From: Phycisphaerales bacterium UBA7812
GTDB lineage: Bacteria > Planctomycetota > Phycisphaerae > Phycisphaerales > UBA1924
DNA: 43,813 bases
Reading direction: 5' to 3'
Assembly: GCA_002480345.1 (NCBI GenBank)
Contig: DLBY01000179.1
Coordinates: forward strand, 1-43,813
Shown: positions 1-7,949 of the stretch, piece by piece
Layout: each line of letters opens with the position of its first letter
How positions within the stretch are numbered: the stretch's first letter is position 1
Position numbers and translations under genes: made by a program
The notes under the pieces: model-generated
Database searches by the model: none
The model's input: only the letters and a program-made list of their open reading frames with translations
Told to the model about the DNA's origin: nothing

Positions 1-680
1 TGTGTCGCGGCGGTCAGTGCGTCGAACAGGGCCCCCGCCTCGGACGATGCGGGATCGAGTTCGTCGAGCAGGCGCGAGGCGAAGCGGTAGGTCTCCGCAA
101 GGGGGCGGATCGGCTCGTGCCGTGGGGCGAGTTCGGCGTAGAGGAAGTGTCCGGGATCGTCGCTCCGCCAGCGGTCGTGCGTGTCGGAGATGTCCCAGTC
201 GAAGGTCGAGACGCCGAACGGGTGGTTGCACGCCGCTTCGACGAGCAGGGTGACGAGCTGTCCCGGCGAGAGATCGAGGTATCGGCTCAGGTCGACGGTG
301 TCCCGGTTGATGTCCAGGCCCCGGACGGGCGTCGGCGTTCCGCCCTGCTCGAGCCAGAGCGTCGCCTCGGTCCGCGTCGAGAAGCGGAGGTCGAGCGGCT
401 CTCCGGCGGCGAGGTCGTGCGGCACCGCGCCGGTGAGCCTGAACCAGCAGGTGGACCAGACGGGACCCCAGCGAAACCCCGGCGTGATCTCGCAATAGGC
501 CTGCGCCGCGGCTTCCGCATAGGGAACAGCACGGTCGGACTGCCAGGCCGCGACCCGGAGCGGCGTCGGTTGTGCGTGCACCGCGGGTTCGAGAACAGTC
601 TTCAGAAAGCGAGGGAAGCGGGGGCGGAAGATTTCCACCGGATGCTTGTGGGTGCTGGAGGTTTCGGGCGTGAGCGGCAT
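1..680 (-). CDS. GH38-type alpha-mannosidase, N-terminal part (runs off left edge)
   Basis: Read on the minus strand from ATG at 680-678, the frame stays open to the window edge, giving about 226 residues without a stop. The N-terminal segment carries motifs such as RWGPVWSTCWFRLTG, EATLWLEQGG, RGLDINRDTVDLS and EAACNHPFGVSTFDW. These match the beta-rich N-terminal domain that precedes the catalytic barrel in class II (Ams1/MAN2C1-like) alpha-mannosidases, which remove alpha-mannose from oligosaccharides. There is no signal peptide, so a cytosolic enzyme is likely. The catalytic domain lies outside the window, so activity cannot be judged. The start has no Shine-Dalgarno; a TAGGCT box sits 6 nt upstream, as in other genes here. 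The gene is divergent from the acyltransferase at 723. The family call rests on remembered motifs and is fairly but not fully secure. Confidence 0.72.
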   Translation of the reverse strand, partial: MPLTPETSSTHKHPVEIFRPRFPRFLKTVLEPAVHAQPTPLRVAAWQSDRAVPYAEAAAQAYCEITPGFRWGPVWSTCWFRLTGAVPHDLAAGEPLDLRFSTRTEATLWLEQGGTPTPVRGLDINRDTVDLSRYLDLSPGQLVTLLVEAACNHPFGVSTFDWDISDTHDRWRSDDPGHFLYAELAPRHEPIRPLAETYRFASRLLDELDPASSEAGALFDALTAAT

Positions 681-686
681 GGAGTA

Positions 687-692
687 AGCCTA
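687..692 (-). promoter_or_regulatory. -10-like TANNNT box, leaderless start of the mannosidase gene
   Basis: TAGGCT on the minus strand lies exactly 6 nt before the ATG at 680. No Shine-Dalgarno is visible. Transcription would begin at or next to the start codon. No convincing -35 was found. Confidence 0.45.
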
Positions 693-707
693 GCAGCAGG
701 ATTATTC

Positions 708-713
708 TATAAT
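708..713 (+). promoter_or_regulatory. Consensus -10 box TATAAT upstream of acyltransferase
   Basis: A perfect TATAAT ends 9 nt before the ATG at 723, so the transcript would have a leader of only a few bases. No recognisable -35 lies 16-18 nt upstream. Confidence 0.5.
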
Positions 714-722
714 CTTCTTGGC

Positions 723-2021
723 ATGCCGGAAGTCACACCACCGCCTCCGCCCGCGATTCCCGCGATCCAGAGCGAGCGTTCTCCTGTTGCGGGAACTCCG
801 GGCGAGAAACCAGCGAGGTTGCTTTCGCTCGACGCCTTCCGCGGGTTCGACATCGCGGCGATGCTGTTCGTGAACATGACCTGGGACCGGGCGGTCTTCC
901 ACCCCCAGTTCTTCCACATCGAGTGGAACGATCCACAGCAGGGGGCGACCCTCACCGACCTGGTCTTCCCGTGGTTCCTGTTCATCATGGGGTGCGCGAT
1001 CCCGCTGTCGGTCCGATCGGGGCGTGGCAAGGGCCGGCGGTGGTGGACGGTGCTCGCGGTGGGGCTGAAAAGGGCGGTGGTGCTATACCTGCTGGGCGTG
1101 CTGCTCACGGTCGCGTCGGGGGCGTACGACAACCCGCTGAAGTGGACGCAGTTGCTGAGCTGGAACATCCTGCAGTTGATCGGGGTGGGCTACTTCGTGG
1201 CGCTCGCGGTGTTCCTGCTGCCCCGCTGGGCCCAAGTCGCGTTCGTCGTCGGGGTGCTAGTCGGCAAGTGGGCGCTGATGACGCTGATGCCCTGGGAGTT
1301 CGTGGACGGGCTGGTCGCGAGCCGGGCGCCGGAGGGAGCGCCGGTGGGGCCGAGCACCTGGGCGCACTTCGACGCGATCAAGCGGGTGGTCAATCTGGAG
1401 CACCTGGACCCGGGATGGACCCGCTGGCTCGGAGGCTGGCTGGGGATGGCCCAGCAGTTCCTCCCGTGCGCCGCGATCGCGGTGCTGGGGGGCTGGTTCG
1501 CGGAAATGCTGACGGCGAAGGACCGGGCGATCGCGTGGAAACTGCGATCGGTCGGGCTGTTCGGGGCGGGGTTGCTGGTGCTCGCGTACGGGCTGCAGGC
1601 GGGCTACGACGCGGAGGGGGGCGGCTGGCTTGGGCGGTTCACGGTGCCGTTCAGCAAGTGGTTCTTCAGCCCGGCCTACTGCCTGCTCGCGGCGGGGACG
1701 GGCGGCCTGTGGCTGGGGGCGTTCTTCTGGGTCATCGACGCCGCGGGCTGGACGAAGCTCACATTCCTGCGGATCTACGGGATGAACGCGATCGTCCTGT
1801 ATGTCAGCGCGGAATTCACCTTCAAGACGATCTTCAGCAAGTGGCAGGTGACCCACCCGAACGGGTACAGCGGCAACCTCGCGGGGGGGTACATCGCCTG
1901 GTGGACCGAATGGACCGGCTCGGCGGCGGTCGGGGGCTGGGCCTTCGTGCTGACCTGGCTGGCCCTTTGGTGGGTGGTGTGCTGGCGGCTGTGGGTGAAG
2001 AAGATCTTCGTGCGCGTGTGA
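723..2021 (+). CDS. DUF5009 / HGSNAT-like membrane acyltransferase
   Basis: A 432-residue polytopic membrane protein. After a proline-rich N-terminus it has the family signature LLSLDAFRGFDIAAM followed by FVNMTWD, then about ten hydrophobic segments including TDLVFPWFLFIMGCAIPLS. This is the pattern of the heparan-alpha-glucosaminide N-acetyltransferase / DUF5009 (NagX-like) family, which is thought to pass acyl groups across the membrane to amino sugars or glycans; the substrate here is unknown. The start at 723 is preferred over far upstream in-frame starts because the membrane domain begins shortly after it, a TATAAT box lies just upstream, and the upstream region codes for the mannosidase on the other strand. 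Its divergent GH38 neighbour hints at a role in glycan use. It converges with the exporter gene that ends at 2046. Confidence 0.85.
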   Translation: MPEVTPPPPPAIPAIQSERSPVAGTPGEKPARLLSLDAFRGFDIAAMLFVNMTWDRAVFHPQFFHIEWNDPQQGATLTDLVFPWFLFIMGCAIPLSVRSGRGKGRRWWTVLAVGLKRAVVLYLLGVLLTVASGAYDNPLKWTQLLSWNILQLIGVGYFVALAVFLLPRWAQVAFVVGVLVGKWALMTLMPWEFVDGLVASRAPEGAPVGPSTWAHFDAIKRVVNLEHLDPGWTRWLGGWLGMAQQFLPCAAIAVLGGWFAEMLTAKDRAIAWKLRSVGLFGAGLLVLAYGLQAGYDAEGGGWLGRFTVPFSKWFFSPAYCLLAAGTGGLWLGAFFWVIDAAGWTKLTFLRIYGMNAIVLYVSAEFTFKTIFSKWQVTHPNGYSGNLAGGYIAWWTEWTGSAAVGGWAFVLTWLALWWVVCWRLWVKKIFVRV

Positions 2022-2045
2022 GCCCGTGTCTCGAACGGCCGACCG

Positions 2046-3278
2046 TCACAGCGGGCGTTTGGGGGGCAGCAGCACATTTGCGAGCAGAAGGCCCGTCGCG
2101 ATCGCGAGCGCGATGATGACCGCGAGGACCGCGGTTTCGAGCCCTTGGACCGCCTTTTGATCGAGGAACGCCGACAGTGAACGGAAGCCGATCGAGCCTG
2201 GAACGAGCAGGATGAGGCCCGGGATGACCGCGACGGCGACGGGCCGATTGGCAATGATCGCGCGCGCGTTGGCGATCAACCCGACGAGGAGCGCGCTCGC
2301 CCCGGCGGCGAGTTCCGGACCCAGTTGATCGCCCAGTTCGCGTGCGGCGAGGAACCCGAGGGAGGCGACCAGCAGGATTGCCGGGATGTCGCGGGCGCTC
2401 GCCTTGAAGAGCACGGCGAGCGCGGTGGGCGCGAGCAGGAGCGCCGTCCACTGGGCGATCGGGGGCGTCGGGCGCGGCTCGGACTGGATCGCGATCGGCA
2501 GCAGCGCGCGCACGAAATGGGATCCCGCGGCGACCCCGAACGCGATCGATGCGAGCGACGCGGCGGCGCCGACGAGGCGCGCGGCACCCGATAGCAGGTG
2601 GCGCGTTGAGACTTCGCTGACAGCGATGGTGAGCGAGAGCCCCGGGATGAGGGCGATGAGACCCGCGACGATGACGATGTCGGTGCTGAGACCCGGGAGG
2701 CGCCACGCCGCGAAAGTCGCGAGGATCGCGACGACGGCGCCGGAGAGAAACTCGAACACCCGGATGAGGCGGCGGATCCGGTCGGCGAGCAGTGCGAGCA
2801 GGCCGACCGTCAGGCCCGCGGTGGCGCCGACGGCGATCTCGCGCCAGTGCCCGCCGAAGAAAAGGCAGGCGCAGGCGCCCGTCGAAGTGTGGGCCGCGAG
2901 GAAGACCGAGACGGGCCAGGGCGCGGGGCGAGCGAGGATCTGCGCGATCGCGGACCGCGCGTCGGCGATCGAGATCTCGCGGGCGGAGACGGCTTGCAGG
3001 ACCGCGTCGAGGCGGACGAGGCGGTCGAGATTGATGTCCGCCGACTCGACCCGCACGAGTTTGGTCGTGTTCTGTGCGCCGGTGCCGATCGAGGCGAAGA
3101 CGGAGGTCGGCGTCGCGAAAAACTCGGCGTGGATACCGATGCGATCCGCGGCCGTGGACAGGGCGCTCTCGATGCGGTCCGCGGTGGATCCGTTGGCCGC
3201 GAGCGCGCGCGCGAGTTCGACGAGGAATTCCGTTGCTTCCTGGTGATCAGCCGGGGTGATCTCGACGACGGGCGTCAT
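2046..3278 (-). CDS. ThrE-type threonine/serine exporter family protein
   Basis: A 410-residue protein with an N-terminal soluble domain (about residues 1-120, ending in a conserved stretch with ARPAPWPVSVFLAAH) and a C-terminal block of about ten membrane helices. It fuses the two halves of the ThrE family (DUF1212/ThrE plus the ThrE_2/DUF3815 half). Family members export threonine and serine; the true substrate here is not shown by sequence. The visible motifs GLIALIPGLSLTIAVSEV and VIPGLILLVPGSIG are the paired PG-containing helices typical of the two repeats. The ATG at 3278 is chosen because conserved sequence begins immediately after it; a longer in-frame start at 3443 adds 55 residues of basic, non-conserved sequence. 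No Shine-Dalgarno is present, and TACGAT lies 9 nt upstream. Confidence 0.82.
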   Translation of the reverse strand: MTPVVEITPADHQEATEFLVELARALAANGSTADRIESALSTAADRIGIHAEFFATPTSVFASIGTGAQNTTKLVRVESADINLDRLVRLDAVLQAVSAREISIADARSAIAQILARPAPWPVSVFLAAHTSTGACACLFFGGHWREIAVGATAGLTVGLLALLADRIRRLIRVFEFLSGAVVAILATFAAWRLPGLSTDIVIVAGLIALIPGLSLTIAVSEVSTRHLLSGAARLVGAAASLASIAFGVAAGSHFVRALLPIAIQSEPRPTPPIAQWTALLLAPTALAVLFKASARDIPAILLVASLGFLAARELGDQLGPELAAGASALLVGLIANARAIIANRPVAVAVIPGLILLVPGSIGFRSLSAFLDQKAVQGLETAVLAVIIALAIATGLLLANVLLPPKRPL

Positions 3279-3443
3279 GACGGGAGGATCGTAGACGCGG
3301 CGCGTACTTGTACGGCTTCGTGTTTTTTCGAGCCTGAAACCGTTGCAGACGGGAATCCGAGCCGATTCCTTTGCGTTCAATACATCAGAGGCGTCCTTCT
3401 TCCAGCGGATTACGGAGCGTCCGACAACCCGTCCTCTTCCCAC

Positions 3444-3486
3444 GGCGGCTCGCCGCGATTCGTTCGCGGCGGGCCGTCATTTTTTT
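3444..3486 (+). terminator. Strong orphan intrinsic terminator / possible attenuator upstream of aspS
   Basis: Positions 3444-3457 pair with 3465-3478 in a 14-bp stem (two G-T wobbles) with a 7-nt loop, followed after one A by seven Ts (3480-3486). The structure works only on the plus strand. No plus-strand gene lies immediately upstream, so it either ends an unannotated short transcript or attenuates a long aspS leader. Confidence 0.75.
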
Positions 3487-3557
3487 CCCGATCCCGGCAC
3501 GCCGAGGGGAGGGAGGGTCCGTCTCGGACCGATCGGTAAGCGGGGAGCGGTGCCCCC

Positions 3558-3563
3558 TATACT
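3558..3563 (+). promoter_or_regulatory. Candidate -10 box (TATACT) for aspS
   Basis: TATACT lies about 70 nt before the aspS start and just downstream of the orphan terminator. No good -35 partner is visible, so this is a weak call. Confidence 0.35.
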
Positions 3564-3631
3564 CCCGCCCGATCGCGGGCCCGGCGTTGGGCGAGCGATG
3601 GTGGACATCCAGTTGGGATTCGAGGCGAGCG

Positions 3632-5437
3632 ATGCTGAGGCGCACACATACCTGCGGCGAGCTGCGGGACGGTCATGTCGGTGAGTCGGTCACGCTGAAC
3701 GGGTGGGTGAATTCCTACCGCGACCACGGGACCGGGCTGATCTTTGTCGACATCCGGGACCGTTACGGGCTGACGCAGGTGGTCTTCGATCGTGAGGACG
3801 CGGACCAGAGCCTGCTCGACGCGGCGGACACGCTCCGGAACGAGGACTGCATCGCGGTCCGGGGCACGGTCCGTGTCCGGGACGGTGGCCCGAACCCGAA
3901 GCTGGCGACGGGGACCATCGAGGTCGTGGTCGCGGAGCTCGAGGTTCTCGCGAAGACCGAGAACCCGCCTTTCCTTCCGGGTGAGAAGGGGAGCCTGCCC
4001 AGCGAGGATCGTCGCCTGCGGTACCGGTACATGGACCTGCGCCGACCCGAGATGCAACGGATCCTGACGGTGCGGCACCGGGTGAGCCAGTTCACGCGTC
4101 GGTTCTTCGACGAGCGGGGGTTCCTCGAGGTCGAGACGCCCATGCTGACCAAGAGCACGCCCGAGGGGGCGCGGGACTTCATCGTGCCGAGCCGCCTGCA
4201 GCCCGGCACCTTCTACGCCCTGCCTCAGAGCCCCCAGCTGTTCAAGCAGATCCTGATGATCGCGGGGTTCGACCGGTACATCCAGTTGCCCCGGTGCTTC
4301 CGGGACGAGGACCTGCGGGCGGACCGGCAGCCCGACTTCACGCAGATCGATCTCGAGATGTCGTTCGTCGATCGAGACGCGGTCCTCGAGATCATGGAAG
4401 AGTTCGCGCGGGCGCTGTGGAAGGACCTGCTGGGCGTGGAGATCCCCCCGCTCGAGCGGATGACCTACCGGCACGCGATGGACACCTATGGGAGCGACCG
4501 CCCTGATTTACGGTACGGGCTGGAGCTGGTCGATGTTTCGGACCTCGCGTCGAAGACCGACTTCAAGGTCTTCAGCGGGGCGCTCGAGAAGAAGAGGGGC
4601 TGCGTCAAGGCGATCCGCGTGCCGAAGGGGGCGGAGAAGCTCACCCGCAAGATCACCGACGGGTATACCGAGTTCGTCAAGCAGTTCGGCGCGGGAGGCG
4701 TGCCGACCGCGAAGGTGAACGATGCGGGCGACCTGGAGACCGGCGTCGCGAAGTTCATCGAGCCCATCAAGGCGGAACTCGTCGAGCGCCTCGGGCTCGA
4801 GCCCGGCGACCAGGTGTTCTTCGGGGCTGACTCATACAGCGTCGTCACACGCGCGCTCGGTGAGCTGCGCCAGAAGATCGCGAAGGACCTCGGCCTCATC
4901 CCCGAGAACGCCTGGGCGTTCTGCTGGGTGATCGATTTTCCGATGTTCGAGTGGGACGAGGAAACGAAGCGGTTCTACGCGCTGCACCACCCGTTCACGG
5001 CGCCGACCCCGGCGCAGGTCGATGCGTTCATGGGCGTCGATAAATCGGATGTCGATGCCGTGGAAGCGATCCTGAGTTCGGGGTACGACATGGTCGTCAA
5101 CGGCTCGGAGATCGGGGGCGGGTCGATCCGTATCCACAGGCAGGACATCCAGAAGAAAGTGTTCGACCTGATCGGGATGAGCAAGGAGGAGGCGGATGCC
5201 AAGTTCAGCTTCCTGCTCGAGGCGCTCAGCTACGGCGCGCCGCCGCACGGCGGGATCGCGTTCGGGCTCGATCGGCTGGTGATGCACCTCGCGGGAACCG
5301 ACAGCATCCGCGATGTGATCGCGTTCCCGAAGACGCAGACCGGTTCGGACCTGATGTGCGATGCGCCGAGCCCTGTGGACGACAAGCAACTCGACGAGCT
5401 GTTCATCGCGAGCACCTGGGAACCGGAAGAGGCGTGA
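3632..5437 (+). CDS. aspS: Aspartyl-tRNA synthetase, bacterial type
   Basis: A 601-residue class II aminoacyl-tRNA synthetase that charges tRNA(Asp) (or Asp and Asn) in the cytosol; bacterial AspRS is usually close to 590. An N-terminal OB-fold anticodon domain (about 1-105, starting MLRRTHTCGEL and including LNGWVNSYRDHG) is followed by the catalytic domain with motif 2 FRDEDLRADRQPDFTQID (about 221-238), the bacterial GAD insertion, and motif 3 GIAFGLDRLVM (about 540-551). The ATG at 3632 is preferred because AspRS proteins begin almost exactly so and a GAGG Shine-Dalgarno lies 6 nt upstream; the in-frame extension back to 3371 is non-conserved. Sequence alone does not settle whether it is discriminating. 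It is a single gene, converging with the SGNH hydrolase gene 9 nt downstream. Confidence 0.97.
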   Translation: MLRRTHTCGELRDGHVGESVTLNGWVNSYRDHGTGLIFVDIRDRYGLTQVVFDREDADQSLLDAADTLRNEDCIAVRGTVRVRDGGPNPKLATGTIEVVVAELEVLAKTENPPFLPGEKGSLPSEDRRLRYRYMDLRRPEMQRILTVRHRVSQFTRRFFDERGFLEVETPMLTKSTPEGARDFIVPSRLQPGTFYALPQSPQLFKQILMIAGFDRYIQLPRCFRDEDLRADRQPDFTQIDLEMSFVDRDAVLEIMEEFARALWKDLLGVEIPPLERMTYRHAMDTYGSDRPDLRYGLELVDVSDLASKTDFKVFSGALEKKRGCVKAIRVPKGAEKLTRKITDGYTEFVKQFGAGGVPTAKVNDAGDLETGVAKFIEPIKAELVERLGLEPGDQVFFGADSYSVVTRALGELRQKIAKDLGLIPENAWAFCWVIDFPMFEWDEETKRFYALHHPFTAPTPAQVDAFMGVDKSDVDAVEAILSSGYDMVVNGSEIGGGSIRIHRQDIQKKVFDLIGMSKEEADAKFSFLLEALSYGAPPHGGIAFGLDRLVMHLAGTDSIRDVIAFPKTQTGSDLMCDAPSPVDDKQLDELFIASTWEPEEA

Positions 5438-5446
5438 ACGCCCCGG

Positions 5447-6208
5447 TTACTCGACTTCGATGAACCAATCGGCGAGCGCCCGCGCGACGAGTTCATGGCC
5501 GCGACGGTTCGGGTGGTTCGCCTGGCTCATGAGCGAGGCGGGTCGTGCGCCGCGTTCGATCGCGTCGCGGAAAAGGGCGGCGCTGTCGACGAGCCCGACC
5601 CGGTGTCGGGCGGCGAGTTGTCGGATCTGCTCGGCGTGGCGATTCAGCGGGTCTTCGGGGCTCTCCAGATCGGCGCTGGTGTCCGGAGTTGGGGTGAGGA
5701 GGATCACGCGGACGCCCGCGTCCTTCGCCTGCTCGATCATGCTCGTCCACGCGGCGCGGGCGCGTTCCAACCCGATCGCTCGATCGTTGAGCGCATAGTC
5801 GATCGTGATGACATCGGGTTTCTTTGCGAGGACATCCGCGGCGAAGCGTGCGGCGCCCTGCTCGGCGTGCTCGCCTCCGACGCCTGTCCGGATGAACTCC
5901 ACGACGCTGGTGGTGTACCGGGCCTGAACCAGGCGGTGGGTCAGATGCGGGTAGGCGTCGAACGGGCGAACATCACCACCGCGGAAGTAGCCTGTCGGGA
6001 CGCTGTGCCCGTGGCAGACGACGGTGACCATTCGGTTGTGCGGCCATTGTCTCTCGAGTTCGGCTCGGATCTCGGCGAGATACGAGGCGCGGTCCGCGGG
6101 CGCGGGTGCCGTCTCTGGTAGGCCAGCGCCACTCAGTATCGCCGCGAAGAGCAGGTTGATCAGGGCGGCATACAGCAACCGGGACGGGGCTTTGCGATGA
6201 GCCTTCAT
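5447..6208 (-). CDS. Secreted SGNH/GDSL-family hydrolase
   Basis: A 253-residue protein with a basic N-terminus and one hydrophobic segment (about 11-29) that looks like a signal peptide or anchor. Block I reads CHGHSV, placing the nucleophile at Ser69 with GHS instead of the usual GDS. Block III is ALND, with Asn141 as an oxyanion-hole residue. The block V histidine is His232 in NHPNRRGH. The usual Asp three residues before this His is Gln229, so the standard DxxH pair is missing. Members are esterases or lipases on acyl or acetyl groups, often of carbohydrates; the substrate is unknown. It is divergent from the PhzF gene, and both have TAAACT exactly 6 nt before their ATG. Confidence 0.8.
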   Translation of the reverse strand: MKAHRKAPSRLLYAALINLLFAAILSGAGLPETAPAPADRASYLAEIRAELERQWPHNRMVTVVCHGHSVPTGYFRGGDVRPFDAYPHLTHRLVQARYTTSVVEFIRTGVGGEHAEQGAARFAADVLAKKPDVITIDYALNDRAIGLERARAAWTSMIEQAKDAGVRVILLTPTPDTSADLESPEDPLNRHAEQIRQLAARHRVGLVDSAALFRDAIERGARPASLMSQANHPNRRGHELVARALADWFIEVE

Positions 6209-6214
6209 GGATGG

Positions 6215-6220
6215 AGTTTA
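6215..6220 (-). promoter_or_regulatory. -10-like box TAAACT, leaderless start of SGNH hydrolase
   Basis: On the minus strand TAAACT is followed by a 6-nt spacer and then the ATG at 6208. There is no Shine-Dalgarno. The same hexamer and spacing precede the divergent PhzF gene. Confidence 0.5.
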
Positions 6221-6273
6221 TGGGTGGGCCCACGCGCGGCGCTCGACCCGGTTCGTCTCGTGATTGCTGTCTT

Positions 6274-6301
6274 TTGCGGGCTTCTGGGTCTCTGGTAAAC
6301 T
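6274..6301 (+). promoter_or_regulatory. Promoter TTGCGG-16-TAAACT for PhzF gene (leaderless)
   Basis: TTGCGG (6274-6279) and TAAACT (6296-6301) are 16 nt apart; TGG directly before the -10 gives an extended -10. The ATG follows after 6 nt with no Shine-Dalgarno, so the mRNA probably starts at the initiation codon. Confidence 0.55.
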
Positions 6302-6307
6302 GCGGGC

Positions 6308-7108
6308 ATGAAGATCTACCAAGTTGACGCGTTCACCGATCGGGTGTTTGCGGGCAACCCCGCGGCGGTCGTGCCGCTGCGGGAGTGGCCCGACGACGAC
6401 CGATTGCTCGCGATCGCGGGGGAGAACAACCTCTCGGAGACCGCCTTCTTCGTGGAAGGGGGTGATGGTGCGGCCGACTTCCACTTGCGTTGGTTCACGC
6501 CCCGGGTCGAGGTTCCGCTCTGCGGACACGCCACGCTCGCGAGTGCGCATGTGCTCTTCGAGCACATGGGTTTCGAGCGAGACACGATCCGCTTCAGCAC
6601 GGCGCGGAGCGGAGAACTGGTCGCGACGCGGGACGGCGAGTCGGTCCGGCTGGATTTTCCTGCCTGCGGGCACGAGTCGATGGAGGTGGGGACCCCGCTC
6701 GTGCGAGCCTTGGGGCGGCAGCCCGCGGAGGTGTACCGATCGGGGAAGAACCTCTTGTGCGTGTACGACAACAAGCGTGAGGTGCTGGAGATCGAGCCGG
6801 ACGCGGGGGGCATCGAGTCGCTCGATGCGCTCGGGGTGATCGCGACTGCGCCCGGGACGCGGCACGATTTCGTGAGCCGGTACTTTGCGCCGGGGGCGGG
6901 GGTGCCGGAGGACCCGGTGACTGGCTCGGCGCACTGCTCGCTCGCGCCGTACTGGGGTCAGCGGCTGGGCAAGAAGCGTCTCACAGCGCATCAGGTTTCC
7001 AGGCGCGGGGGGGAGATGATCTGCGAACTCGCGGGCGAACGCGTCCATCTCATCGGGCGCGCGGTGACCTATCTCGAGGGCGAACTCCGGATCGAAGAGG
7101 ACGCGTAG
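6308..7108 (+). CDS. PhzF family isomerase/epimerase-like protein
   Basis: A 266-residue protein of the diaminopimelate-epimerase fold. The family hallmark VDAFTDRVFAGNPAAVV opens the protein, the catalytic glutamate is Glu44 in NNLSETAFF, and the second-half signature is EDPVTGSAHCSLAPYW. Characterised members isomerise small metabolites, for example in phenazine synthesis, but most, including this one, sit far from phenazine genes and have unknown substrates. It is somewhat shorter than typical 280-300-residue members, mainly in the middle. The protein is cytosolic, with no signal sequence. The start is set by the conserved N-terminus and by the TAAACT box 6 nt upstream. Confidence 0.9.
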   Translation: MKIYQVDAFTDRVFAGNPAAVVPLREWPDDDRLLAIAGENNLSETAFFVEGGDGAADFHLRWFTPRVEVPLCGHATLASAHVLFEHMGFERDTIRFSTARSGELVATRDGESVRLDFPACGHESMEVGTPLVRALGRQPAEVYRSGKNLLCVYDNKREVLEIEPDAGGIESLDALGVIATAPGTRHDFVSRYFAPGAGVPEDPVTGSAHCSLAPYWGQRLGKKRLTAHQVSRRGGEMICELAGERVHLIGRAVTYLEGELRIEEDA

Positions 7109-7198
7109 CGAGAACACCGCGCTGCATTCGCACCGCCCCGCGACGCGTGACGCGGAGTGTGTCCGGGCGACGCCGGGCGCGGGATCGATCCGGAAAGT

Positions 7199-7924
7199 TC
7201 AGGGGCTCGGCATCCAGATCGTCTTGCCAGACTCCGCGTCGCGGGCACCGCTTGCGCAGTCCGCGATGACCGCCGCGACGCTGTCGGGCGTGAGGCAGGA
7301 CTCGGTCGGGAGGTCGTCAGCGGTGATGAGGGAGCGGAGCAGGTCCGTTTCCACGGCGCCGGGGGCGACGCAGAAAACCCTGATGGACGAGTCTTCCCCC
7401 AGTTCGTTCGAGAGACCGGTCGTCAGCGTGTTCAGCGCCGCCTTCGCGGCGCCGTAGACGCCGAGGCCCGGGAACGGGTCGTCGCTCGCGATGCTGGAGA
7501 CTTGGACCAGACGCCCCGCATTTTGCTTCCGGAACAGGCGGACCGCCGCGGCGGAGATCAGGATCGGTCCGGTGGCATTCACCGCGAGGATTGCTTCGAT
7601 CTCCGCTTGCTCCAACTCCCACGCGGGCTTGAGCGGGGACCACCCGGCGTTGTTGACCACCGCGTCGAGGCGGCCGAAAACGCTCGCTGCGCGAGAGGGC
7701 AGGTCGTTCGCGGCATCCGGTTCGGCGATGTCCGTCGGAAGGGCCGACCAGTCCTCGCTCTCGTTTCCGAGCATGGCGCCTGTTTCCCGGAGCGGGTCCT
7801 CTCTCCTCCCGACAAGGACGAGACGGTGGGCGTTTCTGGATGGATCCGCGAGCGCCATGCAGGTGGCACGCCCGATACCGGATCCCGCGCCGGTGACGAG
7901 GGCGACGGGTCTGGAGTCACTCAT
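7199..7924 (-). CDS. Short-chain dehydrogenase/reductase
   Basis: A 241-residue classical SDR. The cofactor motif TGAGSGIG is at 11-18, NNAG at 91-94, and the catalytic Ser is at 143 or 144 with Tyr157 and Lys161 in YGAAK. An Arg-rich segment after the second beta strand (VGRRED, about 38-43) suggests NADP(H) preference, which is inference. The substrate is unknown. An AAGGAGG Shine-Dalgarno lies about 10 nt before the ATG. The gene starts only 25 nt after the end of the GH31 gene on the same strand, so the two are probably co-transcribed, and a link to sugar metabolism is possible but not shown. Confidence 0.9.
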   Translation of the reverse strand: MSDSRPVALVTGAGSGIGRATCMALADPSRNAHRLVLVGRREDPLRETGAMLGNESEDWSALPTDIAEPDAANDLPSRAASVFGRLDAVVNNAGWSPLKPAWELEQAEIEAILAVNATGPILISAAAVRLFRKQNAGRLVQVSSIASDDPFPGLGVYGAAKAALNTLTTGLSNELGEDSSIRVFCVAPGAVETDLLRSLITADDLPTESCLTPDSVAAVIADCASGARDAESGKTIWMPSP

Positions 7925-7949
7925 GGGTCTGGGGCCTCCTTGCTCCGGG

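Larger units (their letters stand above)
3279..3631. other. Intergenic region between exporter and aspS
   Basis: 353 bases without a protein gene I can support. It holds the upstream region of the minus-strand exporter, a strong plus-strand hairpin terminator (3444-3486) with no gene in front of it, and a TATACT -10 candidate (3558-3563) for aspS. A T6 run at 3323-3328 lacks a matching stem. Confidence 0.6.

Noticed and set aside
923..2116. A 397-codon plus-strand frame overlapping the acyltransferase
   Set aside because: Low-complexity Gly/Arg/Ala sequence in an alternate frame of a clear membrane protein gene.
3323..3328. T6 run as a second terminator before aspS
   Set aside because: No stem of useful length ends just before the T run; the only inverted repeat nearby is 5 bp and too far away.
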